Positions 26,506 to 35,288 of a stretch of 64,000 nt of DNA are shown here, one piece after another. The first letter of the stretch is position 1; every line of letters starts with the position of its first letter. Position numbers and translations under genes: made by a program. Origin of the DNA: 2-01-FULL-41-14 sp046317875 (GTDB lineage: Bacteria > Pseudomonadota > Alphaproteobacteria > UBA7879 > UBA5542); assembly GCA_046317875.1 (NCBI GenBank), contig JBKCVN010000010.1:1-64000 (forward strand), read 5' to 3'. The notes beneath the pieces were generated by a model. That model did no database searches. It saw nothing but the letters and a program-made list of their open reading frames with translations, and was not told where the DNA came from.

Positions 26506-27726
26506 ATGCGTATTCTTTCTAGTTTCCTACTATTCCTGTCTCTGTTATCTCAACTATCATTCTCGGCTTCTAAGAGGCCTGTGGATGTTCTTCTTTATGG
26601 TCATGGAATTGGCGATTCCAAAGCGCTGCAACAAATTATTAAAGAATTAAAAAAGACAAACTTATCTTATACAGTGGTGGCCTCGGGTGAGGGCATAAAA
26701 GTTTTAGAAGAGCAAAAAGATATTCATACTTTAAAATGGGGTTCTCTGAAAAAGAAGGCGGATCCTTTGCGCTCGTCTGAAATTGAATACCTGAAGCAAC
26801 AATGGAAGCCCCGGATTGTGCTGACAGGAATGTCGTCTGTGGCTCAGGCCGAGGTTCTGAATGCTTTTCCCAAAGCAAAACGGGTTATACTCTATGATAA
26901 ATTTGAAGACCCACGGAATATCTCTTCCCTGAAACCCTTCTTAAAAACAGTCGGGTCTGTGGATGTGTGTCTTGTGCCTTCACAATCCCTGATACCGTCT
27001 TTCGAAGTGCTGTTTAAAGGAACTCAGATCGAGGTGGTGGGCCACCCTGCTTTGAAGGAATGGGAGAATGTATTCTTCAATATCGATCGGTCCAAGCTGC
27101 GGCAGAAACTGGGTATTGAGCCCACCCAAAAGGTTGTGGTTTTCTTCGGAGGAAGGGGTGAGGGCTATCAGGAAAGCTTGGATCTTTTCTGTAATGCGGT
27201 AAAAAATCACTCTGGCTGGAAAGTTTTGGTGGTTCCTTATCCTGCAGAAGATGGCTGGACTGAAAAGAAAGCGGTTGGACACAAATCCCATATGTCTGTG
27301 GAAATGGGGTATGCTTTGCCCGAATTGGCCAGCATTGCCGATGCGGTGGTGTGTCCCCGTCTGTCCGTTTGTCCCATGGTTTTCTTGATGGGGGTTCCCT
27401 GTGTCTATTTGGAATCCAAAGACTATAGCGATTCTTTCATTGAAAGGGGCTGGATTGAAAGGTTACAAACCAAAGCCCAGTTGGAGCAATGGTTGATTGG
27501 AGCCCTGGAAGAAAAACCCGAACCTTGGACCACACGACGGAACCGCATTCAAAATTTTGCCCAAGGCGAAATCCCAGCGGCTCCCTCGGCCCAAATTATA
27601 GCCAGTATTCTGGAAGGGTTAACGGCCCCTGAGATTCGCCTGGCACCAGCTGTGGTAACGCCCGAGGCAGAAGATGGACCAACGGTGCTGGTTGTCAAAA
27701 GCAAAACGTTTAAACGAGAAAAATAG
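26506..27726 (+). CDS. Exported GT-B-fold glycosyltransferase/epimerase-like protein of unknown function
   Basis: I do not recognise a named family. Residues 1-20 form a clear signal peptide ending near SFSASK. The mature part looks like a two-domain GT-B fold. The first half carries alternating hydrophobic strands (VDVLLYGHG, RIVLTGMSS, KRVILYDKF, DVCLVPSQS). A linker ends at VVGHPAL. The second half has KVVVFFGGRGEGYQESL and the nucleotide-sugar-site-like PELASIADAVVCPRLSVCPMVFLMGVP, as in LpxB, MurG or UDP-GlcNAc 2-epimerases. Such enzymes are normally cytoplasmic, so the signal peptide is odd. It lies 31 bp after glmS and before a terminator, suggesting a role tied to amino-sugar or envelope metabolism. 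Confidence 0.7.
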   Translation: MRILSSFLLFLSLLSQLSFSASKRPVDVLLYGHGIGDSKALQQIIKELKKTNLSYTVVASGEGIKVLEEQKDIHTLKWGSLKKKADPLRSSEIEYLKQQWKPRIVLTGMSSVAQAEVLNAFPKAKRVILYDKFEDPRNISSLKPFLKTVGSVDVCLVPSQSLIPSFEVLFKGTQIEVVGHPALKEWENVFFNIDRSKLRQKLGIEPTQKVVVFFGGRGEGYQESLDLFCNAVKNHSGWKVLVVPYPAEDGWTEKKAVGHKSHMSVEMGYALPELASIADAVVCPRLSVCPMVFLMGVPCVYLESKDYSDSFIERGWIERLQTKAQLEQWLIGALEEKPEPWTTRRNRIQNFAQGEIPAAPSAQIIASILEGLTAPEIRLAPAVVTPEAEDGPTVLVVKSKTFKREK

Positions 27727-27739
27727 AATAACTTCTACA

Positions 27740-27768
27740 AAAAACCCCGCCTTGTGGCGGGGTTTTTT
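27740..27768 (+). terminator. Rho-independent terminator of the glmU-glmS unit
   Basis: CCCCGCC/GGCGGGG stem (7 bp, extended by A-T pairs), TTGT loop and six T, 14 bp after the stop of the exported GT-B-like gene. Confidence 0.9.
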
Positions 27769-27894
27769 ATATTCGAAAGTCTTTTTTATCCCCCTCCGCG
27801 CCCAAAAATAATCCTATCTCATTATGTTTGACTTGTTTTTAAATAAAAAAACATATATTACATTGGGTTATTTAATTTTATTTGAAGGCTTTTG

Positions 27895-29598
27895 ATGATC
27901 TGTTTTCTTGTTTTTCTTTTTTCTGCCACTTCCTTTACCCTATGCGTCGATGCTGGGGGGCTGGAAATGTCTCTTTTAGAAACCGCCATCGCTTATAGGG
28001 ATTCTTTAGAAGATGATCGCACAAGATGCTTGAATACCATATCTCAGCTTCATCAAAAAGACGCGAGGGAGGTAAGCCATGAATCAGGAAGTAGTATAGG
28101 GACTCAGACTAATGTTCAGCTTATAACCGATATGTTTGATGGCCAATGTAGAATGGCAGAAGATGTTGTTTCCAATGCAGCCTCGTTAGTAAGTAAAAAA
28201 ATTACCCTTGAAACATTTTTAAAACAACGGCTTCTACAGCGTCTTTTCTTGTTGGGAAAAAGGTCAAAGAAAATTGCAGATAATATGCAATGGCACATTA
28301 AAAATAGAACAGATCATGCTGCGCCTGTATCGAAAGACAGCTTGGGAACTTCCATATGTGCTATTATCCCTACGGATGAAAGCCTCCTAGAGTTTTTTGA
28401 GGGCGCCGAGGAATATGCCCTTGCTGAGAAAGAAAGGCTTCTTAGGTTACATCAAACTTTGGATTGGTTTATTTTGATGGCTTGGAGAAGTTTGGATCGA
28501 GATCAGCTTTCAGATGAGACAATTGGGTATATAAAAATGTCACCCCATTTATGGGCTATTTTGGAGGAGAAAAAGAGCATAGAGAATGCTAATCCTGATC
28601 ATGCGGGCGGTTTTGCTTTGTTGAAGTTTATATATAATGCCTTAGGAAGAGAAAAGATTAAAAAATGTGATCCTAGTATTGCCAGAGATCGATGGTATTT
28701 GGCTTGTTTACGCTTTTCAGACCCAGACCCAGAACAACGAACCCAACTAGAAAGGAATGGTGTTCTGGAAGGTCTAACTGATTTCCAGCGATCTGTGGAT
28801 GGAGAGCTTTTTAATCTTTACAGAGAAAATAAAATTATGACCGAAGACCTTCCTTTGCCTTCTTTTTTGGGAGACAGAGACAAGAAAGCAGAAGCTGACG
28901 CTTGGGTTGCACATTTGGTGAAAGCTTCCCCAAAAAAAGAAAAACATGGAAAGAAACTTAAAAATAATAAGACTTCTAAGAACAAGAAGCGCATTCCTAA
29001 CGAGGTTTTAAATAAAAATGAAGATAAAGAATATGAATTGGCCGAAACAGAAGAGTCCGAAGTGACTTTAGATACAAAACAGTCTGAGCTGAAGGTCCTT
29101 AGCCTACATGAAACAAAAGATGAAGAAGAAACAACACCTAGGGACGGTGCAGCAGGTGGGGATTTTTTAGAAGAAAAAATAGAATTTGATGAAAAAACTT
29201 TAGAGTCTATTCTTAAAAATGAGATCTCGTCCTCTGTAGAAAGTGACTTTGTTTACCCTCTCTGCGCCCGTTTGCATCCAGAGATCTTAGAAAAAGCTCT
29301 ACAACCCGGAGTTATGAAAATAAAAAGAAAGGACCAGGAGTTTGTAAATAAGCTTTTTGACAAAAGCCGACTTAATAGTGTTTCTTACCAAGATTTTTAC
29401 CAATTTTGGCTCTCTATTGGTGGAGCCATAGCGAGACCGGGTAAGGGGGGGAGCCATTTAAAGTTAATTGCGCCTGACAACACTGGTTTGTGGGGAACAT
29501 TTGTGCCCCATGGGGATGGGAAATATGGACCTCGTGTTATACAAGCCTTAAGAGCGGCTGTATGGTGGTTAGGGTTGCGTCCTGAAGAAGGAGTCTAA
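27895..29598 (+). CDS. Secreted protein with C-terminal HicA-like domain
   Basis: This is a 567-residue protein with four parts. A short hydrophobic signal peptide (residues 1-20) precedes a helical region with many charged residues (about 25-340). A Lys-rich stretch (about 345-368) is followed by an acidic Glu-rich segment. The C-terminal domain (about 497-560) resembles HicA mRNA interferases: DFYQFWLSIGG, GGSHLKLIAP with the expected active-site His521, FVPHGDGK and ALRAAVWWLGL. It aligns with HicA's GSNHLKL...PRHP...LRKAILKQLGL. No HicB-like antitoxin gene is adjacent. The ATG at 27895 has AAGG 8-11 nt upstream. The HicA homology is my own alignment and needs a profile search. Export points to a role outside the cytoplasm, perhaps in a host. 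Confidence 0.68.
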   Translation: MICFLVFLFSATSFTLCVDAGGLEMSLLETAIAYRDSLEDDRTRCLNTISQLHQKDAREVSHESGSSIGTQTNVQLITDMFDGQCRMAEDVVSNAASLVSKKITLETFLKQRLLQRLFLLGKRSKKIADNMQWHIKNRTDHAAPVSKDSLGTSICAIIPTDESLLEFFEGAEEYALAEKERLLRLHQTLDWFILMAWRSLDRDQLSDETIGYIKMSPHLWAILEEKKSIENANPDHAGGFALLKFIYNALGREKIKKCDPSIARDRWYLACLRFSDPDPEQRTQLERNGVLEGLTDFQRSVDGELFNLYRENKIMTEDLPLPSFLGDRDKKAEADAWVAHLVKASPKKEKHGKKLKNNKTSKNKKRIPNEVLNKNEDKEYELAETEESEVTLDTKQSELKVLSLHETKDEEETTPRDGAAGGDFLEEKIEFDEKTLESILKNEISSSVESDFVYPLCARLHPEILEKALQPGVMKIKRKDQEFVNKLFDKSRLNSVSYQDFYQFWLSIGGAIARPGKGGSHLKLIAPDNTGLWGTFVPHGDGKYGPRVIQALRAAVWWLGLRPEEGV

Positions 29599-29682
29599 AA
29601 ACAAAGTAGGAAGAAGCTTCTTTGGGAAGACCTATCTTCGAGAAGTGAAAAATATAAAAAAGAATATGTTCTTTAAAATAAA

Positions 29683-29708
29683 AAAACCCACCAAAAATGG
29701 TGGGTTTT
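29683..29708 (-). terminator. Rho-independent terminator of rpmJ
   Basis: A perfect 10 bp stem AAAACCCACC/GGTGGGTTTT with a 6 nt loop. On the minus strand it is followed by a long T run, so it mainly ends rpmJ transcription. It could also stop transcripts from the plus-strand gene ending at 29598. Confidence 0.82.
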
Positions 29709-29728
29709 CTATTAGGATAAAACTGAAG

Positions 29729-29854
29729 CTAACCTTGGCGTGCCTTAAAGCGAGGGTTGGCTTTGTTGATCACATAAATGCGACCCTTGCGGCGAACAAC
29801 GCGGCAATTCTTGTCACGCTTTTTTAAAGTTTTAATGGAACTAACGATTTTCAT
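29729..29854 (-). CDS. rpmJ: Ribosomal protein L36
   Basis: This 41-residue protein reads MKIVSSIKTLKKRDKNCRVV, then RRKGRIYVINKANPRFKARQG. It is the alphaproteobacterial form of L36, with a single Cys instead of the four zinc ligands of the zinc-ribbon type. L36 is a small basic protein of the large ribosomal subunit. The gene is monocistronic, as in many alphaproteobacteria, with a strong terminator 21 bp downstream. It is too short for many gene finders. Confidence 0.96.
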   Translation of the reverse strand: MKIVSSIKTLKKRDKNCRVVRRKGRIYVINKANPRFKARQG

Positions 29855-29916
29855 TTTTAAAAACTCTGTAATTTATTCATAAAGAAACCCATTTTTACCA
29901 AGACGGATCAGGTTTG

Positions 29917-31149
29917 TCAACTTTCTTGTTGGGGAATAAGATTGTATTCCCTTGCCTTATCGTATCCGAAAACCAATTCCCCCCATACATGATTTGGTTG
30001 GGGACGTCCGTCTTGATCAAAAAGGGTTTTCATTTCTCTAAGGGTCCAATCTCTTTCCGCAATGGCGGAGACTTTTTTGCCATACTCCTCAGCGGAGAGG
30101 CCGGGGTATAGTCGCACAGCTAAATCGGCAATCGTTTTATAGGCAAACGTTTTGATAGAGCGTACAGTTTTGATACCTTGTTCATAGGTTGTTTCTTCCT
30201 TACCCTTGACGAAGAAGTGTTTTTGTAATGCAGCGTTTATGTATGAACCTAATTCTTCTATAAAAAAATGCTCAAATTTTTCTTCGTTAGACCCCAGATC
30301 TTTATAAGAAATGCCTGCAAAAGAATCTAAAGTATCGTAAGCAATTTGATCTTTTAGAGAGAGGGGGTCGGAGAGCATTTTTTTAAAACGATCTTCCATA
30401 GGTGTGTTGAAAAGAGCTTGTTCCTGATTTTGATAAGCAGGGGCCCCAAGACGCAGGAACGACCACCAGCCACTGGATGTTGCCACATACCCTGGTTTTA
30501 AGGGTTCCGTTAAGGGTGTTTTAAGAAGGAACAAGTACTGCAGTTCGCTGATGGCTTTTATGGATTTCATTCTTTCTTTTAAGGTAAGATCGGATGGCTC
30601 TAGGAGTGGTGAGAGATCTTCGGGTGCTTCATTGGCAAAGGAAATAATCTTTATTGACCCTGAACCCGTTAAATGGTCGAAAATACTCTTTAAGCTTTCA
30701 TTAAATAAGGGACCTCTGAAATGGGCGTCAGAATCATCCAGGGTAAGACTAGCGGTGGCTAGGCCTAAGGGTGCAAAAGCCCGCTCTTCATCGGTCAGCT
30801 CGCATGTATGCCTTTCACCACACGCCGAAGAAAATAAGGCCTGAACGATTTGTGCCATAGTTGTAAACTTAGCCTGATATTCTGTTTTCAGCTGGTTAAG
30901 AGTGGATTTTGAAGTAAGTGGTGCAAGGGCCCTGATTTGATCCTGGAATCGAGGGTCCATGGCTCCGTGGGTCCACATGTTTTTCAAGTCTTCAGCATGA
31001 TCTTTAAAAATCGTTTTCCCCATTTGGGCAAATTGTTTAAGAGAAGACGCTGGGCTTGTGTCAGAAACCTCGGAACTGGCAGCGGCATAAACATACGGGA
31101 TAGAGAAGCTGATGGCCAAAGCCAAAAGAGAAGTTTTTAAAAGTTTCAT
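29917..31149 (-). CDS. Exported protein of unknown function
   Basis: I do not recognise this 410-residue protein. It begins MKLLKTSLLALAISFSIPYVYA, a typical signal peptide with cleavage near AAASS. The mature part is predicted mostly helical, contains a single CGERHTC cysteine pair near residue 115, and has no transmembrane segment. The C-terminal portion (IAERDWTLREMKTLF and HVWGELVFGYDKAREYN) looks globular. I start it at 31149, behind AAGGA; the open frame to 31188 adds 13 residues that would break the signal peptide. It is transcribed divergently from the cysteine-rich lipoprotein gene, and the 253 bp between them is AT-rich with no other gene. Confidence 0.75.
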   Translation of the reverse strand: MKLLKTSLLALAISFSIPYVYAAASSEVSDTSPASSLKQFAQMGKTIFKDHAEDLKNMWTHGAMDPRFQDQIRALAPLTSKSTLNQLKTEYQAKFTTMAQIVQALFSSACGERHTCELTDEERAFAPLGLATASLTLDDSDAHFRGPLFNESLKSIFDHLTGSGSIKIISFANEAPEDLSPLLEPSDLTLKERMKSIKAISELQYLFLLKTPLTEPLKPGYVATSSGWWSFLRLGAPAYQNQEQALFNTPMEDRFKKMLSDPLSLKDQIAYDTLDSFAGISYKDLGSNEEKFEHFFIEELGSYINAALQKHFFVKGKEETTYEQGIKTVRSIKTFAYKTIADLAVRLYPGLSAEEYGKKVSAIAERDWTLREMKTLFDQDGRPQPNHVWGELVFGYDKAREYNLIPQQES

Positions 31150-31402
31150 GGGGTAAAGTCCTTCCAGTTGGAGTATTGGATTAATCATAATAGATATAGT
31201 TTATTTTTTATATATTTCAAGTATTTGTATGATATTTGGTTTTTTTAGGAGATGTTTCTTGCAACCTGCTTTAGTGGATAGGCTTTGGGTGGTGCGGGCG
31301 TGTATATATAAAAAATTTAAGGTTTGTTTAAAATGTTATTGTTTTTTATGGAACTAAAGCTGATTTTCGAGTAAAATTTTTATAAAAGATCATAAAAAAC
31401 AA

Positions 31403-31690
31403 ATGAAAATATTCAAAATAATTTTACTGGCCTTGGTGGTGATTGGTTTAAATGGATGTGGAGATCCTGAAGAAAGGGTTCCCCGGCATAAAGCACATAC
31501 ACCCTGCAGCGAAAACCCTGTTGTTTCCTATTGTGGGGCAGGATGCGAACGATGCCACCAAAGCCCCGAAGAATGCTTAAGATTAGTACAAGAAAATTTG
31601 TCTAGTTTCTGTGACAATACCAAACAAAATTGCTATGATCTGTGGGTTTTGTATGCCGAGCGGTGTCGGCGTGTTTGTTCAGATCGGTAG
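31403..31690 (+). CDS. Small cysteine-rich lipoprotein
   Basis: This 95-residue protein has a lipoprotein signal peptide ending in the lipobox GLNGC, with Cys19 as the lipidation site. The mature part holds nine more cysteines in about 60 residues (TPC, SYC, AGC, ERC, EEC, SFC, QNC, ERC, RVC), so several disulfide bonds are likely in the periplasm. No family is recognised. The LolC and LolD genes in this window would sort it to the outer membrane, since position +2 is Gly rather than Asp. It lies 3 bp upstream of the epimerase gene, which suggests cotranscription. Confidence 0.75.
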   Translation: MKIFKIILLALVVIGLNGCGDPEERVPRHKAHTPCSENPVVSYCGAGCERCHQSPEECLRLVQENLSSFCDNTKQNCYDLWVLYAERCRRVCSDR

Positions 31691-31693
31691 ATA

Positions 31694-32725
31694 ATGATGA
31701 ATCCACGTATAGAAAAATTTCAACATCAAAAAATGGGCACCATAGTGGTGACGGGGGCCGCTGGCTTTATTGGGTTTCATGTCGCCCATCGATTGCTAAG
31801 CTTGGGTAAACAAGTGTTGGGGGTGGATTCCCTGTGTGATTATTATGATGTCTCGTTAAAAGAAGCGAGGCTTGCCCAATTAAAAAAGAAGTTTGGCGAT
31901 CAATTCCATTTTGTGAAAGCCAATATTCAAGATAAAGAAAAAATGCAGGATGTGTGGCGTCAGGCTCATCCTAAAATTACGCATGTGGTGCACCTGGCGG
32001 CCCAGGCAGGAGTGCGGTATTCATTAATTGATCCCTATAGTTATGTGGAAACCAACGTGATGGGGCATCTGGTATTATTGGAAATGGCCCGTCATCATGG
32101 CCCTGTTGAGAATTTTGTATATGCCAGTACGGCATCGGTTTATGGGTCCAATACTAAGATTCCTTTTTCGGAAGATGATGTGACCGAATCCCCCATGGCC
32201 GTTTACGCCGCCACCAAAAAATGTGACGAACTGATGAGCCGTGCCTATGCCCATCTGTTTAGAATCCCCCTGACGGGATTACGGTTTTTTAGTGTTTATG
32301 GTCCCTGGGGACGCCCCGATATGGCTTTATTCATTTTTACAAAAAATATTATTGAAGGAAAACCCATTCCTGTGTTTAACCAGGGTCGTATGAAGCGGGA
32401 CTTTACCTATGTGGATGATATTGTCGAAGGGGTGTTGGCGGCTCTTGCATCCCCCCAAAAGGATGATGGTACGAATCCACCACACCGGATTTATAATCTA
32501 GGCAACAGTCATATGGAAAATTTAAGCGATTATATTGCCCTGATTGAACAATATGTGGGTAAAAAAGCCACCATTGACTATAAGGGCATGCAAGCGGGCG
32601 ATATTCCGGCGGCCCTTTCTGATATTTCCCGTGCCCAAGCCGAATTAGGGTTCCAGCCTAAAGTGCGCATTCAAGAAGGCGTTCGTAACTTTGTGGAATG
32701 GTATAAAGGCTATTACGGGGTTTAG
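31694..32725 (+). CDS. NAD-dependent nucleotide-sugar epimerase (UDP-glucuronate 4-epimerase-like)
   Basis: This extended short-chain dehydrogenase acts on a nucleotide sugar. The Rossmann motif VVTGAAGFIGFHVAHRLL lies near residue 18, the catalytic Ser and Tyr-x3-Lys in STASVYG and YAATKKCDE, and GLRFFSVYGPWGRPDMAL matches UDP-glucuronate 4-epimerases. The length of 343 residues fits. The likely product is UDP-galacturonate or a related sugar for LPS or surface polysaccharide. The start is uncertain: 31694 has no clear Shine-Dalgarno, and ATG 31733 (MGTIVVTG) would also give a complete domain. It is convergent with kdsB. Confidence 0.88.
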   Translation: MMNPRIEKFQHQKMGTIVVTGAAGFIGFHVAHRLLSLGKQVLGVDSLCDYYDVSLKEARLAQLKKKFGDQFHFVKANIQDKEKMQDVWRQAHPKITHVVHLAAQAGVRYSLIDPYSYVETNVMGHLVLLEMARHHGPVENFVYASTASVYGSNTKIPFSEDDVTESPMAVYAATKKCDELMSRAYAHLFRIPLTGLRFFSVYGPWGRPDMALFIFTKNIIEGKPIPVFNQGRMKRDFTYVDDIVEGVLAALASPQKDDGTNPPHRIYNLGNSHMENLSDYIALIEQYVGKKATIDYKGMQAGDIPAALSDISRAQAELGFQPKVRIQEGVRNFVEWYKGYYGV

Positions 32726-32756
32726 GCGTGGATTAGAGGCCGTTTGACCTGTGCCA

Positions 32757-33503
32757 TTAGGCCCAGTTCAACTTCGTTAATAACTCTTCTGTTTTTTGAA
32801 TATCGCTGGGGTGATCCACACCAAACAGAACCGAATCGGTTAAGTGAATGCCAAACTTATACCCGGCTTCCAAGGCGCGCAGTTGTTCCAGATTTTCTTG
32901 TTTTTCTAAAGGCGAAGGGGGGCGATTGACAAAGTCGTCCAGCACTGGGCGACGATAGGCATAAATGCCCGCATGATGGTACATTTTATTTTCGCCTGAG
33001 GCCACGGATTGACGGGTGAAATAGAAAGCTTGCCCCATATCCCCTTTGAAATTACTGATGATGGCCTTCACCACATTGGGACTGGTGCGTTCTTCATCCG
33101 TATGGACTAGACTGGCCAGGGTTGAAATATCCATATGGGGTTGGTCCTGAAGAGCTTTCAGTGTTTTCTTGATATCTTCGGGGTGAATCATGGGAAGGTC
33201 CCCTTGAAGATTGATCACCACATTATAGTTGTTGTCGGGATCAAACCGTTGGACGCCTTGGTGGATGCGATCGGTGCCCGAGGGCAAGTTTACATCCGTC
33301 AGGACCGCAATACCGCCAGCATCTTCGATGATTTTTTTAATTTCTTCCGAGCAGCAGGCCACAATCACAGGCCCTATATTCGCCTTTTGAGCTTGTTCCC
33401 AAACGCGGAGAATCATGGGTTTCCCATGAATCAAGGCCAAGGGTTTACGATTAAACCGTTGGGCGGCAAGACGACTGGGGATGGCAATAATAGGCTTGAT
33501 CAT
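32757..33503 (-). CDS. kdsB: 3-deoxy-manno-octulosonate cytidylyltransferase
   Basis: KdsB activates Kdo as CMP-Kdo for the LPS inner core. The protein has 248 residues. It shows IIAIPSRLAAQRFNRKPLALIHGKPMI at the N-terminus, the CTP site LPSGTDRIHQG, NLQGDLPMI and YHHAGIYAYRR. Its presence means the cell still builds at least a Kdo-lipid A LPS. It is transcribed away from the yej operon, with 39 bp between the two starts. Confidence 0.95.
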   Translation of the reverse strand: MIKPIIAIPSRLAAQRFNRKPLALIHGKPMILRVWEQAQKANIGPVIVACCSEEIKKIIEDAGGIAVLTDVNLPSGTDRIHQGVQRFDPDNNYNVVINLQGDLPMIHPEDIKKTLKALQDQPHMDISTLASLVHTDEERTSPNVVKAIISNFKGDMGQAFYFTRQSVASGENKMYHHAGIYAYRRPVLDDFVNRPPSPLEKQENLEQLRALEAGYKFGIHLTDSVLFGVDHPSDIQKTEELLTKLNWA

Positions 33504-33542
33504 GATTGTTAACCTTTAAAAAAATATGTATAGCATGGAAAG

Positions 33543-35288
33543 ATGATTTACTTAGCCCATAACCACTTATCAAGAATCCTGCTGCTTGTAGTCACCTTCC
33601 TATGGTGTGCTGCTCAAGCGGATTCTGAATCACACTATGTCGCGTTGCGCGGCATGGGTCAACCCAAGTATAAACAAAATTTTGCTTATTTTGATTATGT
33701 GAACCCCTGTGCCCCTAAAGGGGGTCATTTAAACTTATATACTTCGTATCGTTTTGATAGCCTAAATCCCTATAAAGATATGGGAACGCCTGCCCCCCAT
33801 GCCGATTGGGTGTTTGCGACACTGATGAAGTCTTCCCGTGATAATATGGACGTCTCTTATCCCTTTGTGGCCCAATATGTACAGGTCGATCGTGATTATA
33901 AATTCGTAACCTTTTCCCTGCGGAAGAAGGCTTTTTTTCATAACGGGGACCCCATTACAGCCCATGATGTGGCGGTTTCTTTTCAGGTATTAAAAAGAGG
34001 AGGCAAGGTTTCTTGGCGACCATGGTTGGCACAGGTGGATAGGGTGGAGATTTTAGATTCCCATACGATTAAGTTTGTGTTTCAAGGCAGCAACCGAGAT
34101 TTGCCTTATTTTTTGGGATCCTTGCCCATTTTTTCTAAGAAAGATCTGCAAAAAAAAGAGTGGGGCAAGCAAGAAGTCATGGTCGGAAGTGGCCCCTATA
34201 AAATTAAATCTTATCATTCAGGAAAATTTATCATTTATGAACGGATTCAGAAATGGTGGGGGGAAAACATTCCCTGCCAAAAAGGATTCCATAACTTTGA
34301 TGAGGTGAAAGTAACGTATTATGCCGATAGCCGGGTGGGGTTTGAAGCTTTTAAAAAGGGATTGGTGGATTGGTGGAAAGAAGAGCGTATCAGTAATTGG
34401 CACAAGGGATACGACTTTAAAGCAGCCCAGAAGGGCCAAATTGTGAAGGCTATTTTTGAAAAACCTTTCTATCATGGGTTGACGGGTGTTTTTATAAACA
34501 CGCGACAGCCCCATTTAAAGGATATCAGGGTTCGGCAGGCCTTAAATCTTTTATTTGATTTTGAATGGCTGAACAAAACGCGCTTTTTTAATTCCTATCA
34601 ACGCAATAAAAGCATTTTTATGAACACGGGGTATGGGGCAGGGACTTTCCTGAATGGAGATAAAAAAGGCCTAAAAGAGCCACCTTGTTTAAAACCCAGA
34701 GACCGTATTCAAAAGGCCCTAGGCTTATTGAAAGAAGCTGGATGGCATCTAAAAAACGGTATATTAATTTCGAAAAGAACAAAGAAAAGATTCTCTGTTG
34801 ACCTTCTGGTTTATGCCCCAGGTCACCGGACTTTGTTTGAAAATTTTGTACAAAATTTAAAGCAGGTGGGGATTGAAGCCCATTTTAAAGGCGGAGATAT
34901 GGCGTCCTATCGTCAACGGGTGCGGGACTTGGACTTTGACTTGGTTCTGCATTTTCACCCCCATGTGGTTATTCCGGGACCCGAGCAAGAATTGTTTTGG
35001 AAAAGCACGGAAGCCAACAAGCCAGGCACCCTAAATTTATCAGGTGTCCAGGACCGAAAGGTGGATGATTTGGTTCAAAAGATCAAAATAAGCCATAATC
35101 TCCAGGATCTTAAAACTTATACCTCTTTACTAGATCGTCTGATCACTTTAGGATATTACTTAATTCCAGGGTGGATCCCTGAAAAAAGTTACGTGGCCTA
35201 TTGGAAAAAAATAAACGTAAAACAGGCAAACGCCAGTTTGTATGATATAGATACCTTCTGGCTAACTGAACAAGAAAAGAGAGTTTAG
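33543..35288 (+). CDS. yejA: Peptide ABC transporter substrate-binding protein (YejA-like)
   Basis: This is a complete periplasmic family 5 binding protein of 581 residues. A signal peptide (hydrophobic RILLLVVTFLWCAAQA) precedes HYVALRGMGQPKYKQNFAYFDYVNP, typical of the YejA group. KGGHLNLY, the mid-protein MVGSGPYKIKS and the C-terminal lobe follow. The YejABEF system imports peptides such as microcin C in E. coli and is linked to antimicrobial-peptide resistance in intracellular pathogens; the ligand here is not known. It overlaps yejB by one base. A paralog's 3' end lies at 1-1197, so the genome has at least two such binding proteins. Confidence 0.92.
   Translation: MIYLAHNHLSRILLLVVTFLWCAAQADSESHYVALRGMGQPKYKQNFAYFDYVNPCAPKGGHLNLYTSYRFDSLNPYKDMGTPAPHADWVFATLMKSSRDNMDVSYPFVAQYVQVDRDYKFVTFSLRKKAFFHNGDPITAHDVAVSFQVLKRGGKVSWRPWLAQVDRVEILDSHTIKFVFQGSNRDLPYFLGSLPIFSKKDLQKKEWGKQEVMVGSGPYKIKSYHSGKFIIYERIQKWWGENIPCQKGFHNFDEVKVTYYADSRVGFEAFKKGLVDWWKEERISNWHKGYDFKAAQKGQIVKAIFEKPFYHGLTGVFINTRQPHLKDIRVRQALNLLFDFEWLNKTRFFNSYQRNKSIFMNTGYGAGTFLNGDKKGLKEPPCLKPRDRIQKALGLLKEAGWHLKNGILISKRTKKRFSVDLLVYAPGHRTLFENFVQNLKQVGIEAHFKGGDMASYRQRVRDLDFDLVLHFHPHVVIPGPEQELFWKSTEANKPGTLNLSGVQDRKVDDLVQKIKISHNLQDLKTYTSLLDRLITLGYYLIPGWIPEKSYVAYWKKINVKQANASLYDIDTFWLTEQEKRV

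Noticed and set aside
27895..29598. A classical HicAB toxin-antitoxin locus
   Set aside because: No HicB-like frame lies on either side, and the HicA-like domain is at the end of a long protein with a signal peptide.
29645..29827. A 60-residue plus-strand frame
   Set aside because: It is antisense to rpmJ and its terminator. The minus-strand L36 is unmistakable.
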